From contig JBOGUF010000039.1 of assembly GCA_050696075.1 (NCBI GenBank), positions 1 through 27,795 on the forward strand: a stretch of DNA of 27,795 nucleotides. Direction: 5' to 3'. A program made the position numbers and the translations under genes. The stretch comes from JBOGUF01 sp050696075 (GTDB taxonomy: Bacteria; Chloroflexota; Chloroflexia; Thermomicrobiales; UBA6265). Within the stretch, counting starts at the first letter, position 1; every line of letters begins with the position of its first letter. Below the pieces are notes generated by a model that was not told the origin of the DNA, did no database searches, and saw only the letters and a list, made by a program, of their open reading frames with translations. This document shows, one piece after another, positions 1 through 7,060 of the stretch.

Positions 1-40
1 ATCGCGAACCGCCCAGCGCTCGCGATCCGCCCGGTCTTCC

Positions 41-90
41 CCAGGTTGGCCACGTGGCCAACCTGGCCAAGCTGGCCCAGCTGGACGTCC
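41..90. repeat. 26-bp perfect palindrome followed by 9-bp repeats
   Basis: Positions 41-66 form a perfect inverted repeat of 13 bp per arm centred on CACGTG, with no spacer. From 55 onward the right arm merges into four 9-bp units beginning TGG (55-63, 64-72, 73-81, 82-90): TGGCCAACC, TGGCCAAGC, TGGCCCAGC, TGGACGTCC. No gene is supported in 1-201. The palindrome lies beyond the 3' end of the dehydrogenase gene, which ends at 202 on the minus strand. It could be a dyad operator for a gene left of the window, a hairpin in a transcript, or a dispersed repeat. Confidence 0.7.
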
Positions 91-201
91 GGGTCTCTGT
101 CCACCGGCAATGCGTTGTCCCCGCCGACGGAGCAAATCTCCCGAGTCGTACCAACGGGCGACTCTCCGTCTAGCGCTCTGGCGACGACACTGTATCCTGC
201 T

Positions 202-1305
202 CTAGAGTTCGATCACGGCCTTGATCCCGCCGCTGCTCGCCTCGCGAATGCGCGCGAACTCGGCGAAGCCACGCAGCCGGTGCGTGATCAACCGTTGCGT
301 CAACCTGGGCCACAGCTCTTCGAACTGGTCGAAGTGGCCGACCCCGGCCACAAAGTCCTCGCGCGCCGAGTTGACGCTGCCGACCATTACCTTGTTGCCG
401 AGCACGAACTCCCGGTTGATCTCGGCCGCCGGAATTACCAACCGCTCATGACCACCGGTTAGGCTGAGCAAGACGAGGACGCCATTCCCGCCGAGGAGCG
501 ACGTCGCTTGAAACGCCGGTTCGCTGACGCCGGTACACTCGAAGATGAGGTCGATGTTCGGCAGTTCGGCCGCAAGCTCCGGCAGCGGCGTCTCTCGCGT
601 CGAGACGTATCGGCCGCCACTCGCCGTCACGATCACGGCGGCCGGATTCGGCGCCGCCGTGCGAGCGACCGTCACCACCTCCATCCCCTCCGCTCGCAGC
701 AGCAACGTCCCCAGCAGCCCAATCGGTCCCGCGCCGAGGATCAGCGCGGTGCGCGGCTGCCATCCCGCGATCCGGCGTTGGATCTGGCGCGCCTGGCGCC
801 ACGCTTTCTCGACCACGCTCAGCGGCTCGAGCATCACCGCCACCGGCTCTAGCGCGACCGGAATCTTGACCAGGTGGGCCGGTTCTTCGACGAAGCGCTC
901 GATCATGAACCCATGCGCGCCGATGATCCCCCGCTCGGTGTAACCGCGCCACAGACACATATCCGGCTGCCCTGCCCGGCAAGCGGGGCACCCGTCCGGC
1001 CGCCGCACCGTCGACACGACAAGATCGCCCGGATTGAACCCGGCGACAGCGTCGCCGGCATCCTCGACCACGCCGAGCACCTCATGCCCCAGCACCAACT
1101 CGTCGCTGCCCGGCGGGGGCGTACCGAACTTGGCGTCTATGATCTCCTTGTCGGTGCCACAGACCCCGACCCGCCGCACCCGCACGAGCACCTCGCCTGG
1201 CCCTGGGATCGGCATTGGCAGTTCGGCCAGATGGACCGACGCCGGGCGACCCGGATAGACGGCGATGCCGGTCACCCGGCCGGTCGCGGAGGCGGTCGCC
1301 ACCAT
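202..1305 (-). CDS. Zinc-dependent glucose 1-dehydrogenase-like medium-chain dehydrogenase
   Basis: This is a medium-chain dehydrogenase/reductase of the archaeal-type glucose dehydrogenase subgroup, which oxidises an aldose to its lactone with NAD(P). With the chosen start the product is 367 residues, normal for the family. Visible motifs are the catalytic-zinc Cys in VCGTD (C49), GHE (H74-E75), a structural-zinc loop with C106, C109 and C117, and the nucleotide-binding GAGPIGLLG in the middle. The loop has three cysteines after RRPDG, as I recall for the Thermoplasma enzyme, instead of the four in many relatives. The ATG at 1305 is preferred because GGGAGGG lies about 6 bases upstream; the longer frame from 1392 would put that ribosome site inside the gene. 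It is transcribed away from rpsU. The substrate is not proven: sorbitol or threonine dehydrogenase-like relatives share these motifs. Confidence 0.85.
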   Translation of the reverse strand: MVATASATGRVTGIAVYPGRPASVHLAELPMPIPGPGEVLVRVRRVGVCGTDKEIIDAKFGTPPPGSDELVLGHEVLGVVEDAGDAVAGFNPGDLVVSTVRRPDGCPACRAGQPDMCLWRGYTERGIIGAHGFMIERFVEEPAHLVKIPVALEPVAVMLEPLSVVEKAWRQARQIQRRIAGWQPRTALILGAGPIGLLGTLLLRAEGMEVVTVARTAAPNPAAVIVTASGGRYVSTRETPLPELAAELPNIDLIFECTGVSEPAFQATSLLGGNGVLVLLSLTGGHERLVIPAAEINREFVLGNKVMVGSVNSAREDFVAGVGHFDQFEELWPRLTQRLITHRLRGFAEFARIREASSGGIKAVIEL

Positions 1306-1406
1306 GCAGAGCCCTCCCATCGCTGATGAGTCGCACGTCGCGAACCTGAACGTATGGGCAAATTGTCGCGCATTACCAAGGTCTGTGCGCAATCACGGAC
1401 GTAGCG

Positions 1407-1412
1407 TATACT
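1407..1412 (+). promoter_or_regulatory. Possible -10 element of the rpsU promoter
   Basis: TATACT lies 66 bases before the rpsU start, in the short divergent gap with the dehydrogenase gene. No convincing -35 box is present 17 bases upstream (TGTGCG), so this is a weak prediction. The rpsU ribosome site appears to be the extended AAGTGGTGAT at 1461-1470, eight bases before the ATG, which resembles the anti-16S tail complement AAGGAGGTGAT with one position changed. Confidence 0.3.
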
Positions 1413-1478
1413 TGCCTCGTCGTAGTAACGTGCCCACCATTCGCGTGGGAGTAGTCACGAAAGTGGTGATGACAACGC

Positions 1479-1664
1479 ATGCGGGTTGAGCTTCGCGAGT
1501 CAGAGAGCTTTGAGCAATTGCTGCGCCGGTTCAGCAAGGGGATCGAGCGGTCCGGCATCATCCGGGAACACCGCCGGGGTCTGCGCTTCATCAGCGTCCA
1601 GGAAGAGAACCGCGCCAAGCGACGGAAGGCTGAGCGCCGCCGCCGCCGCAATCAGAGCAGCTAG
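1479..1664 (+). CDS. rpsU: 30S ribosomal protein bS21
   Basis: This 61-residue, extremely basic protein matches bS21 in length and pattern. It opens with MRVELRESESFEQLLRRF and has a central stretch on the theme 'RSGIIREHRR'. It ends in an Arg/Lys-rich tail (KRRKAERRRRRN). bS21 sits on the small subunit near the anti-Shine-Dalgarno region and helps initiation. It stands alone here rather than next to dnaG/rpoD or gatB-like genes as in many bacteria. The start ATG follows an extended Shine-Dalgarno-like AAGTGGTGAT. A six-codon frame (1468-1488) overlaps the start codon out of frame and is probably chance. It is below the size at which automatic callers are reliable, but the family match is good. 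Confidence 0.85.
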   Translation: MRVELRESESFEQLLRRFSKGIERSGIIREHRRGLRFISVQEENRAKRRKAERRRRRNQSS

Positions 1665-1697
1665 TCGCTCCTGACCTAGTTCGACAACCCAACCGAC

Positions 1698-1718
1698 GGC
1701 GCCGCCAACCGCGGCGCC
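1698..1718 (+). terminator. GC-rich hairpin downstream of rpsU
   Basis: A perfect 8-bp stem GGCGCCGC / GCGGCGCC with a 5-base loop begins 33 bases after the rpsU stop. A second GCCGGC palindrome pair followed by CTTTAT lies at about 1725-1755. There is no long T-run, so termination is inferred from position between the convergent rpsU and membrane-protein genes. Confidence 0.4.
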
Positions 1719-1778
1719 GGGCCAGCCGGCCGGGAATACCCCCGCGCCGGCCTTTATCGTGCGCGCCGATGTTGGTCG

Positions 1779-2195
1779 CTAGCTAGCGCGCAGCAACCCG
1801 ACGCCGAGCGTCACCGTGCCGACCGCCAGCGACAACGCGCCGAGATAGACCAACCCGATCAGTGCGTTCGGCTTGGATGCCTTCGGCGAGACGATGGAGA
1901 GGAAGAACCCGAGCGGCATCAGAATCGGCGCCAGCGGCAGCGTAAACCGCACCAGATCCTTCGCCCTATCCGACAAGTCGGTGTGGTCAACATATAGCCT
2001 CCCGACCAAGGTGAGTAGCACAAGTACCCCCGCGTGGGCATGCCCCGCGGTGAAGAGCGCCCGCCGTGTCGGATTCTCCATGTACCCCGGATCCCGCTTC
2101 ATGATGTAGCGCAACAACGAATACCCGCCAAATTCGATGGTCGGCACCACGACCAAAAGCACGCCGGCCAACCGCCACGAATCGTTCGACATCAT
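1779..2195 (-). CDS. Small four-helix integral membrane protein, function unknown
   Basis: The 138-residue product has four hydrophobic segments: near residues 7-27 (LAGVLLVVVPTIEFGGYSLL), 48-66 (AGHAHAGVLVLLTLVG), 84-104 (FTLPLAPILMPLGFFLSIVS) and 113-135. A conserved-looking TAGHAHAG motif at the start of helix 2 places two histidines near a membrane face, which could bind a metal or haem, but that is speculation. Two consecutive ATGs (2195 and 2192) follow GAGGGG. The second has the better 5-base spacing, so the protein may be one residue shorter. It is divergent from the M55 peptidase gene and convergent with rpsU. I do not recognise a named family. Confidence 0.75.
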   Translation of the reverse strand: MMSNDSWRLAGVLLVVVPTIEFGGYSLLRYIMKRDPGYMENPTRRALFTAGHAHAGVLVLLTLVGRLYVDHTDLSDRAKDLVRFTLPLAPILMPLGFFLSIVSPKASKPNALIGLVYLGALSLAVGTVTLGVGLLRAS

Positions 2196-2360
2196 AACCC
2201 CTCAAACTCAGGGCGTCACCCACCAACTGCCGCGCCGCTCATTAGGCCACGCCCTCGACGTTTGTTGCCATGGTGCGACGTGCCGCGGGCCGATTTGCTA
2301 TCGTTCCGGGGCGGAAGGCCGTTGGGGCGTCAAGAACCGACGCACACGGCGGTACCGCGA

Positions 2361-2368
2361 GAAGGAGA
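2361..2368 (+). promoter_or_regulatory. Ribosome binding site fixing the M55 peptidase start
   Basis: GAAGGAGA sits 8 bases before the ATG at 2377. The reading frame is open back to 2137, but the upstream part overlaps the divergent membrane gene and lacks family sequence, so this site decides the start. Confidence 0.75.
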
Positions 2369-2376
2369 AGTGCTGG

Positions 2377-3237
2377 ATGAAGGTTCTGATCTCGGCCGAT
2401 ATGGAGGGGACCTGCGGCGTCGTTTCCTGGGTTCAGGTGATACCGCCGGAGTATGCGAGCGGCGGAGAGCCGACGGCGAGCGGCGAATATGAGCGGGCAC
2501 GACTGCGCCTGACGCGTGAAGTCAACGCGGCCATCGAGGGGGCGCTCGACGCCGGCGCCGACGAAGTCATCGTCAACGACAGCCATGACGGGATGCGCAA
2601 CCTCATACCCGAAGAGTTGCACCCTAGGTGCCGGTGGATCAGCGGCAGCGACAAGCCGCTCGGCATGATGCAGGGAATCGACCTCGACGGCGTCGGCTGC
2701 GTCTTCTACACCGGCTACCACGCCAAAGCCGGCAGCCCCAATGCGCCGCTCGCCCATACCTGGACCGGCTGGATCAACGACGTCCGCATCGATGGTCACT
2801 CGACCGGTGAGTTCGGCATCAACGCGGCAGTCGCCGGCCACTTCGGCGTTCCCGTCACGCTTGTCACCGGCGACGACAAGGCGGTCATCCAAACGCGGGC
2901 GCTGCTCGGCGAGCAGGTCGTCGGCGTCACCGTCAAAGAGGGCTATTCGACGTTCGCTGCCCTCCACCTCCATCCGGAGCGCGCCCAACAGTTGATCAAG
3001 GAAGGCGCGACGCGGGCGGTCGCAAACGCGGCATCCGCCTCGCCATGGCCGCTCGCCACTGGCGGCACCATCGAAGTGGAATTCGATCACCAATCGCGCG
3101 CTGACCAGGCCGCCTACCTACCGAACGTCGAGCGCGGCGGCGAGCGCTTCGTCACGTTCCGGCCCGCGGACGGCGTCCAGTTCATCTCAACCTTTCGCGC
3201 CATTGTGCGTGCCGCCTCCATCCGAATGTCGCCGTAG
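2377..3237 (+). CDS. M55-family D-aminopeptidase (DppA-like)
   Basis: This is a 286-residue zinc peptidase of the M55 family, whose Bacillus member DppA removes D-alanine from D-Ala peptides. The start MKVLISADMEG carries the two N-terminal metal ligands D8 and E10. Further family residues are H70 (NDSHDG), H115 (TGYHAKAG), H127 (LAHT, the position of the proposed catalytic histidine) and E145 (STGEFG). All expected ligands are present, so it is probably active. It is normally a cytoplasmic decamer. Here it is a single gene without the dipeptide transporter found beside dppA in Bacillus. D-amino-acid dipeptides from wall turnover are a plausible substrate, in keeping with the exported amidase in the same window, but the genes are not linked in an operon. 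Confidence 0.92.
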   Translation: MKVLISADMEGTCGVVSWVQVIPPEYASGGEPTASGEYERARLRLTREVNAAIEGALDAGADEVIVNDSHDGMRNLIPEELHPRCRWISGSDKPLGMMQGIDLDGVGCVFYTGYHAKAGSPNAPLAHTWTGWINDVRIDGHSTGEFGINAAVAGHFGVPVTLVTGDDKAVIQTRALLGEQVVGVTVKEGYSTFAALHLHPERAQQLIKEGATRAVANAASASPWPLATGGTIEVEFDHQSRADQAAYLPNVERGGERFVTFRPADGVQFISTFRAIVRAASIRMSP

Positions 3238-3266
3238 TCACGGGATGCCCCTGACGGACGGAACGT

Positions 3267-3290
3267 GGCGGCAGCCTAGTGCTGCCCGCC
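3267..3290. terminator. Bidirectional hairpin between convergent genes
   Basis: GGCGGCAGC pairs with GCTGCC(C)GCC around a 5-base loop, with a single bulged C. The hairpin lies in the 38-base gap between the M55 peptidase stop and the membrane gene, and its 3' arm overlaps the latter's stop codon. It lacks a T-run on either strand, so it is a candidate GC-rich terminator only. Confidence 0.4.
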
Positions 3291-3974
3291 CGCCGATTGA
3301 GTCCGATCGTGAATCGCCGCGAAGAAGGCGGCCGCCTCCCGCGTGGTCTTCGGATGACGCAAGCGGGTCAGGTCGAGGAGCAGCGTGACCGGCAACGCGA
3401 CGAGTGCGAGCAAGACAAAGTAGGTCGAGAGGATGATCGCGATCTCGATCATCCAAGCGCCCAGCACCCAAAGCATGTAGCCAACGACGTCGAGCGGCGA
3501 CGTGATCTGCCCGTCGAAACCGAGGCCGAGGTTGATGTTGAACCGTTGGCGGAAGATGAAGAGTGGCAGCCAGAAGACGAAGCCGGCCAGGAAGAGAACC
3601 GTCTGGGTGCCGTACCCACCGACGTGCCGGGCGACGAGACAGGCGACGAAGATCAGCGAGATCGCCAACAGGATGAACGTGATGGTGCGTACTTGATCCG
3701 ACGGCGGGTTGTACTCGATCCGTTTCGATGCGAACCGTTGGGTCATGCGGTAGGGGATGCCAACCAGTTGCCGCCAGTTATCGACTGCCGACGTCCAGGC
3801 GATGAAGACCGCGGTCGTCGCCAGCGCCAATCTCGGAATTAGCCGCCACAGACGCTCGGGATCACGCGCCACGTCGCGCAGGAAGATGCGGTTCGCTAGA
3901 CCGAGGAACAGCAGCACGCCAACAAGCACGACGCCGAGCGCGGCGTTGCTGGCCAAGAGGCGATCGAGCTCCAT
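3276..3974 (-). CDS. Multi-pass membrane protein, partner of the zinc-ribbon protein
   Basis: The 232-residue product has about five hydrophobic segments: residues 12-30, 47-63, 98-116, 125-142 and 163-205 (probably two helices). A basic amphipathic C-terminus rich in Arg/Lys/Thr follows (LTRLRHPKTTREAAAFF). No catalytic motif was found and no family is recognised. The ribosome site GGAGGG lies inside the last codons of the upstream gene, whose TAA ends only four bases before this ATG, so translation of the two is probably coupled and they likely act together. It ends convergently with the M55 peptidase gene. Confidence 0.75.
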   Translation of the reverse strand: MELDRLLASNAALGVVLVGVLLFLGLANRIFLRDVARDPERLWRLIPRLALATTAVFIAWTSAVDNWRQLVGIPYRMTQRFASKRIEYNPPSDQVRTITFILLAISLIFVACLVARHVGGYGTQTVLFLAGFVFWLPLFIFRQRFNINLGLGFDGQITSPLDVVGYMLWVLGAWMIEIAIILSTYFVLLALVALPVTLLLDLTRLRHPKTTREAAAFFAAIHDRTQSAGGQH

Positions 3975-3978
3975 CGCG

Positions 3979-4845
3979 TTACCCTCCGAGCGCGGCGATC
4001 TCCGCGTCCACGTCCGCCAATCGCCGTCGGGCGATCGGCACGCGCTCCGCCCACTTCGCTAGGTCGTCGCGTTCCTGATCTTGTTCCCGCACTAGGCGAT
4101 CGACCTCGGCTCCCAGTTGCTGCCGGCGGAACGCGCGCCGCGTGCATTCCGGGCACTGACCCTTCCAGTCGCGCCACCCGCCGCACTCCGGGCAGGGTTG
4201 CGCCAGTTCGGCCAATGTCGGCGCGACCGGCAACGGCTCGGCCGCCAGCTTCCGCTCCCGCAAGTCGGTCGCGAAGACGAAGAGACTGTCCGTCAAGTGA
4301 GTCGTCAGCGCGTCTCGCACCTGATCCGGCGTTGCTGGTGGCACGAGCCGCTCGACCTCTCCCGACCGCTGCTTAAGCTCACCGTGGACGACGGTCGTAC
4401 CCCGTTCCGCCCAGTCGATTTCCTCTTCGTAACAAAACGTCTCTCCGCCGATCCAAAACGACACGGACGGTGGTTCCGCGATCGACACCGCGATCTCCTC
4501 GATTGGCGTTGCGGAGAGCGAGGTTGATTCGACCTTCGGCAACTCCGCCAGCGCCTTGACGTCCGCGTCGACCGTGCCGATCGCCTCTTCGAGCAAAGCG
4601 ATCCGTTCCTGCCACGGGTTCTCGGGGCGCAGCGCCGCCTCCGCTTGCTCGACGTCGAATATGATCGCCTCGCGCCGCTTTCGCAGGCGAGCCAGCCGCT
4701 CGTCATGCGGTAGAGACGACTTCGCGGGCGCGACTTCCCGCGGCGGACGGGGCACCGGACCGCCGATCGTCGCCGTGCGGCGCCGCATCTCCGGCTCAGC
4801 CGTTTGCCCGTCGTTCTCTTTGTCCCAGAATCGCCAGTTTGGCAT
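3979..4845 (-). CDS. Coiled-coil / zinc-ribbon protein of unknown function
   Basis: The 288-residue soluble-looking protein has four parts. A polar N-terminus begins MPNWRFWDKENDG. A charged helical region around residues 46-105 (RLARLRKRREAIIFDVEQAE) looks like a coiled coil. A middle domain around residues 120-210 includes SFWIGGETFCYEEEIDW. A CPEC-x9-CPEC zinc ribbon near residues 225-240 is followed by a second coiled coil (RRQQLGAEVDRLVREQDQE). It has no signal peptide. It is the first gene of a two-gene unit with the membrane protein that follows four bases later, suggesting a cytosolic partner docked to a membrane subunit. I recognise no named family; a nucleic-acid-binding or scaffold role is only a guess from the zinc ribbon. 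Confidence 0.75.
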   Translation of the reverse strand: MPNWRFWDKENDGQTAEPEMRRRTATIGGPVPRPPREVAPAKSSLPHDERLARLRKRREAIIFDVEQAEAALRPENPWQERIALLEEAIGTVDADVKALAELPKVESTSLSATPIEEIAVSIAEPPSVSFWIGGETFCYEEEIDWAERGTTVVHGELKQRSGEVERLVPPATPDQVRDALTTHLTDSLFVFATDLRERKLAAEPLPVAPTLAELAQPCPECGGWRDWKGQCPECTRRAFRRQQLGAEVDRLVREQDQERDDLAKWAERVPIARRRLADVDAEIAALGG

Positions 4846-4913
4846 AACCGGTCATCCCCCACCGTTTCAGCCAATTGTGACACAGACCGCAAGCCGAACC
4901 CTTGCGCCAGACC

Positions 4914-4942
4914 TTGACCGTGGATCGCAACAGGGCAACAAT
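4914..4942 (+). promoter_or_regulatory. Candidate sigma70-type promoter for the ligase operon
   Basis: TTGACC (4914-4919) and AACAAT (4937-4942) are separated by exactly 17 bases, matching five of six and four of six consensus positions. Transcription would start near 4949 and give a leader of about 95 bases before the ATG at 5044. It lies in the 198-base divergent gap with the zinc-ribbon gene. Confidence 0.45.
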
Positions 4943-5043
4943 GCCGACCGTCCCTGTTGGCGTTCTCACACGCGGCGAAGGCAGGCGGGATCAGACGACG
5001 ACAGAGACTTGGCAATGCCTACGTCGCGGTGCGGAGGGCGAGG

Positions 5044-7020
5044 ATGGAAGCCGAAGCGGTGAGCGACGCCGTCGCCTGGCGGCCGTCGACCGAGTATCTG
5101 CGCCGCAGCCGCCTGTTGCGGTTCGCCGAACGGGTTGGCCAGGCGTCGTACGAAGACATGCTCGCCTGGGCCGCGGCCGACCCCGGACGGTACTGGGACG
5201 CGGCGGTACGTGACCTCGGTCTCGAGTGGCATTGGCCCTATTCGCGGGCACTTGATCTGGCGAACGGTCCGGCCTGGGCGACCTGGTTTCCTGACGGCGG
5301 CTTCAACTACGTCCACAACGCCCTCGACCGCCACGCTGCCGGTGAACGCCGCAACCAACTCGCCGTCATCTGGGAAGGGGACGACGGCGAGGTCCGCACC
5401 CTGACCTACCGCGAGCTCGCCGCCCTGACCAATCGCCTGGCGAACGCCCTCCGGGCGCTCGGCGTCACGAAAGACGACCGCGTCGGCATTTTCCTGCCAA
5501 TGCTGCCGGAGACGGTCGCCGCTACCCTCGCCGTCGGCAAGATCGGTGCGATCTTCACTCCGATGTTCTCCGGCTACGGCGAGGAAGCGGTCGCCACCCG
5601 CCTGCGCGATTGCGAGGCATCGCTGCTCATCACCGCCGACGGCTTTTTCCGCCGCGGCGCGGTCGTGCCGATGAAGGCGACGGCCGACGCCGCGATGGCC
5701 GCCGCTCCCTCTGTCACCCGTTGCCTGGTCCTGCGCCGCGCCGGGAACGACGTCGATTGGCGCGATGTGCGCGACGTCTGGTGGTACGACCTCGTCGACG
5801 CCCAGCCCGCGGCCTGCGACACCGAACCAACCGACGCCAACGACCCCTACATGATCCTCTACACTTCCGGCACGACCGGGCGGCCGAAGGGGGCGGTCCA
5901 CGTCCACGCCGGCTTTCCGATCAAGGCCGCGCACGACCTCGCCTACTGCTTCGATCTCCATCCCGACGACACCATCTGCTGGCTGACCGACCTCGGCTGG
6001 ATGATGGGGCCGTGGCTGATCGAGGGCGGGCTGATGCTCTGCGCCACGATCTGCGTCTTCGAGGGTACGCCCGACTTCCCCGAACCGGACCGCCTCTGGC
6101 GCATCGTCGAGCGCCACGGCGTCACGATCCTCGGTGTCGCCCCGACCGCGATCCGCGCCTTGATGGGTAAAGACGCCGACTGGGTGCGCCGACGCGATCT
6201 GTCGTCATTGCGCATCCTCGGCTCGACCGGCGAAACCTGGAACCCCGGTCCCTGGCGCTGGTACTTCGATGAGGTCGGCGGTGGTCGCTGCCCAATCATC
6301 AACTACTCGGGTGGGACCGAGACCGGCGGCGGCATCGTCACGTGCGTGACCGTGAAGCCGATCAAACCGTGCTGCTTCAACGGCCCCGTGCCGGGTATGG
6401 ACGCCGACGTCCTCGACGAGCAGGGCCTTCCGGTGCGCGGCTCCGTCGGCGAGCTTGTCGTCCGCCAGCCCTGGGTCGGCATGACGCGCGGCTTCTGGCG
6501 TGACCCGGACCGCTACGTCGACACCTATTGGTCCCGCTTCCCGAACGTCTGGGTTCACGGCGACTGGGCAGAGATCGACGACGACGGCTTCTGGTTCATC
6601 CGTGGTCGCTCCGACGACACGCTCAAGGTTGCCGGCAAGCGCGTTGGCCCGGCGGAGGTCGAGTCGGCCGCCGTCACCCACCCGGCCGTCCAGGAAGCGG
6701 CCGCGATCGGGCTGCCGCACGACGTCAAGGGAGAGTCGGTCTGCGTCTTCGCCGTCCTCCGGCCGGGCCACGACGCCGCACATGGCCTTGCCGAAGAGGT
6801 GCGCCAAACCATCGCCCGGCAACTCGGGTCTGCCTTACGGCCGGAGCGCGTCTGCTTCGTCCGCGACCTGCCGAAGACCCGCAATGCCAAGATCATGCGC
6901 CGCGTTATCCGCGCCGCCTACCTTGGCCAACCACCCGGCGACGTCACCGCCCTCGAAAACCCCGCCGCCGTCGCCGAGATTGAGGCAGCAAGGGAGAGAG
7001 ACCGGCAGGGCGTGGATTAG
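5044..7020 (+). CDS. Acetyl-CoA-synthetase-like acyl-CoA ligase (AMP-forming)
   Basis: This is a 658-residue adenylate-forming enzyme that would activate a carboxylic acid to its CoA thioester with ATP. Family motifs are present in order: the phosphate loop YTSGTTGRPKG at 273-283, the GGTETGGG region, GDWAEIDDDGFWFIRGRSDD, and a C-terminal TRNAKIM with K616, the usual acetylation-regulated lysine. An N-terminal ACS-type domain precedes them. Where acetyl-CoA synthetases have YWQTETG, with Trp closing the acyl pocket, this protein has YSGGTETGG, so the substrate may be larger than acetate. The ATG at 5044 is chosen because GGAGG lies 6 bases upstream; the frame is open to 4957. The ureohydrolase gene starts 40 bases downstream, so the two are probably co-transcribed. 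Confidence 0.88.
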   Translation: MEAEAVSDAVAWRPSTEYLRRSRLLRFAERVGQASYEDMLAWAAADPGRYWDAAVRDLGLEWHWPYSRALDLANGPAWATWFPDGGFNYVHNALDRHAAGERRNQLAVIWEGDDGEVRTLTYRELAALTNRLANALRALGVTKDDRVGIFLPMLPETVAATLAVGKIGAIFTPMFSGYGEEAVATRLRDCEASLLITADGFFRRGAVVPMKATADAAMAAAPSVTRCLVLRRAGNDVDWRDVRDVWWYDLVDAQPAACDTEPTDANDPYMILYTSGTTGRPKGAVHVHAGFPIKAAHDLAYCFDLHPDDTICWLTDLGWMMGPWLIEGGLMLCATICVFEGTPDFPEPDRLWRIVERHGVTILGVAPTAIRALMGKDADWVRRRDLSSLRILGSTGETWNPGPWRWYFDEVGGGRCPIINYSGGTETGGGIVTCVTVKPIKPCCFNGPVPGMDADVLDEQGLPVRGSVGELVVRQPWVGMTRGFWRDPDRYVDTYWSRFPNVWVHGDWAEIDDDGFWFIRGRSDDTLKVAGKRVGPAEVESAAVTHPAVQEAAAIGLPHDVKGESVCVFAVLRPGHDAAHGLAEEVRQTIARQLGSALRPERVCFVRDLPKTRNAKIMRRVIRAAYLGQPPGDVTALENPAAVAEIEAARERDRQGVD

Positions 7021-7060
7021 GGCAAAGTGGTGAATACGGCTCAGGAGAAGCGGAGGAGCA

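Noticed and set aside
101..117. Part of a further gene at the left edge
   Set aside because: No frame in 1-201 shows family-like sequence or a ribosome site.
46..462. Plus-strand frame starting MATWPTWPSWPSW
   Set aside because: The Trp-Pro-Ser start is simply the translation of the 9-bp DNA repeats, and the rest is antisense to the dehydrogenase gene.
2262..2304. Promoter for the M55 peptidase using TTGCCA and TATCGT
   Set aside because: The spacing between the two boxes is 28 bases, far from the usual 16-18.
4966..6117. Minus-strand open frame opposite the acyl-CoA ligase
   Set aside because: No motif is visible and it is covered by the ligase on the plus strand, which has every expected adenylation motif.
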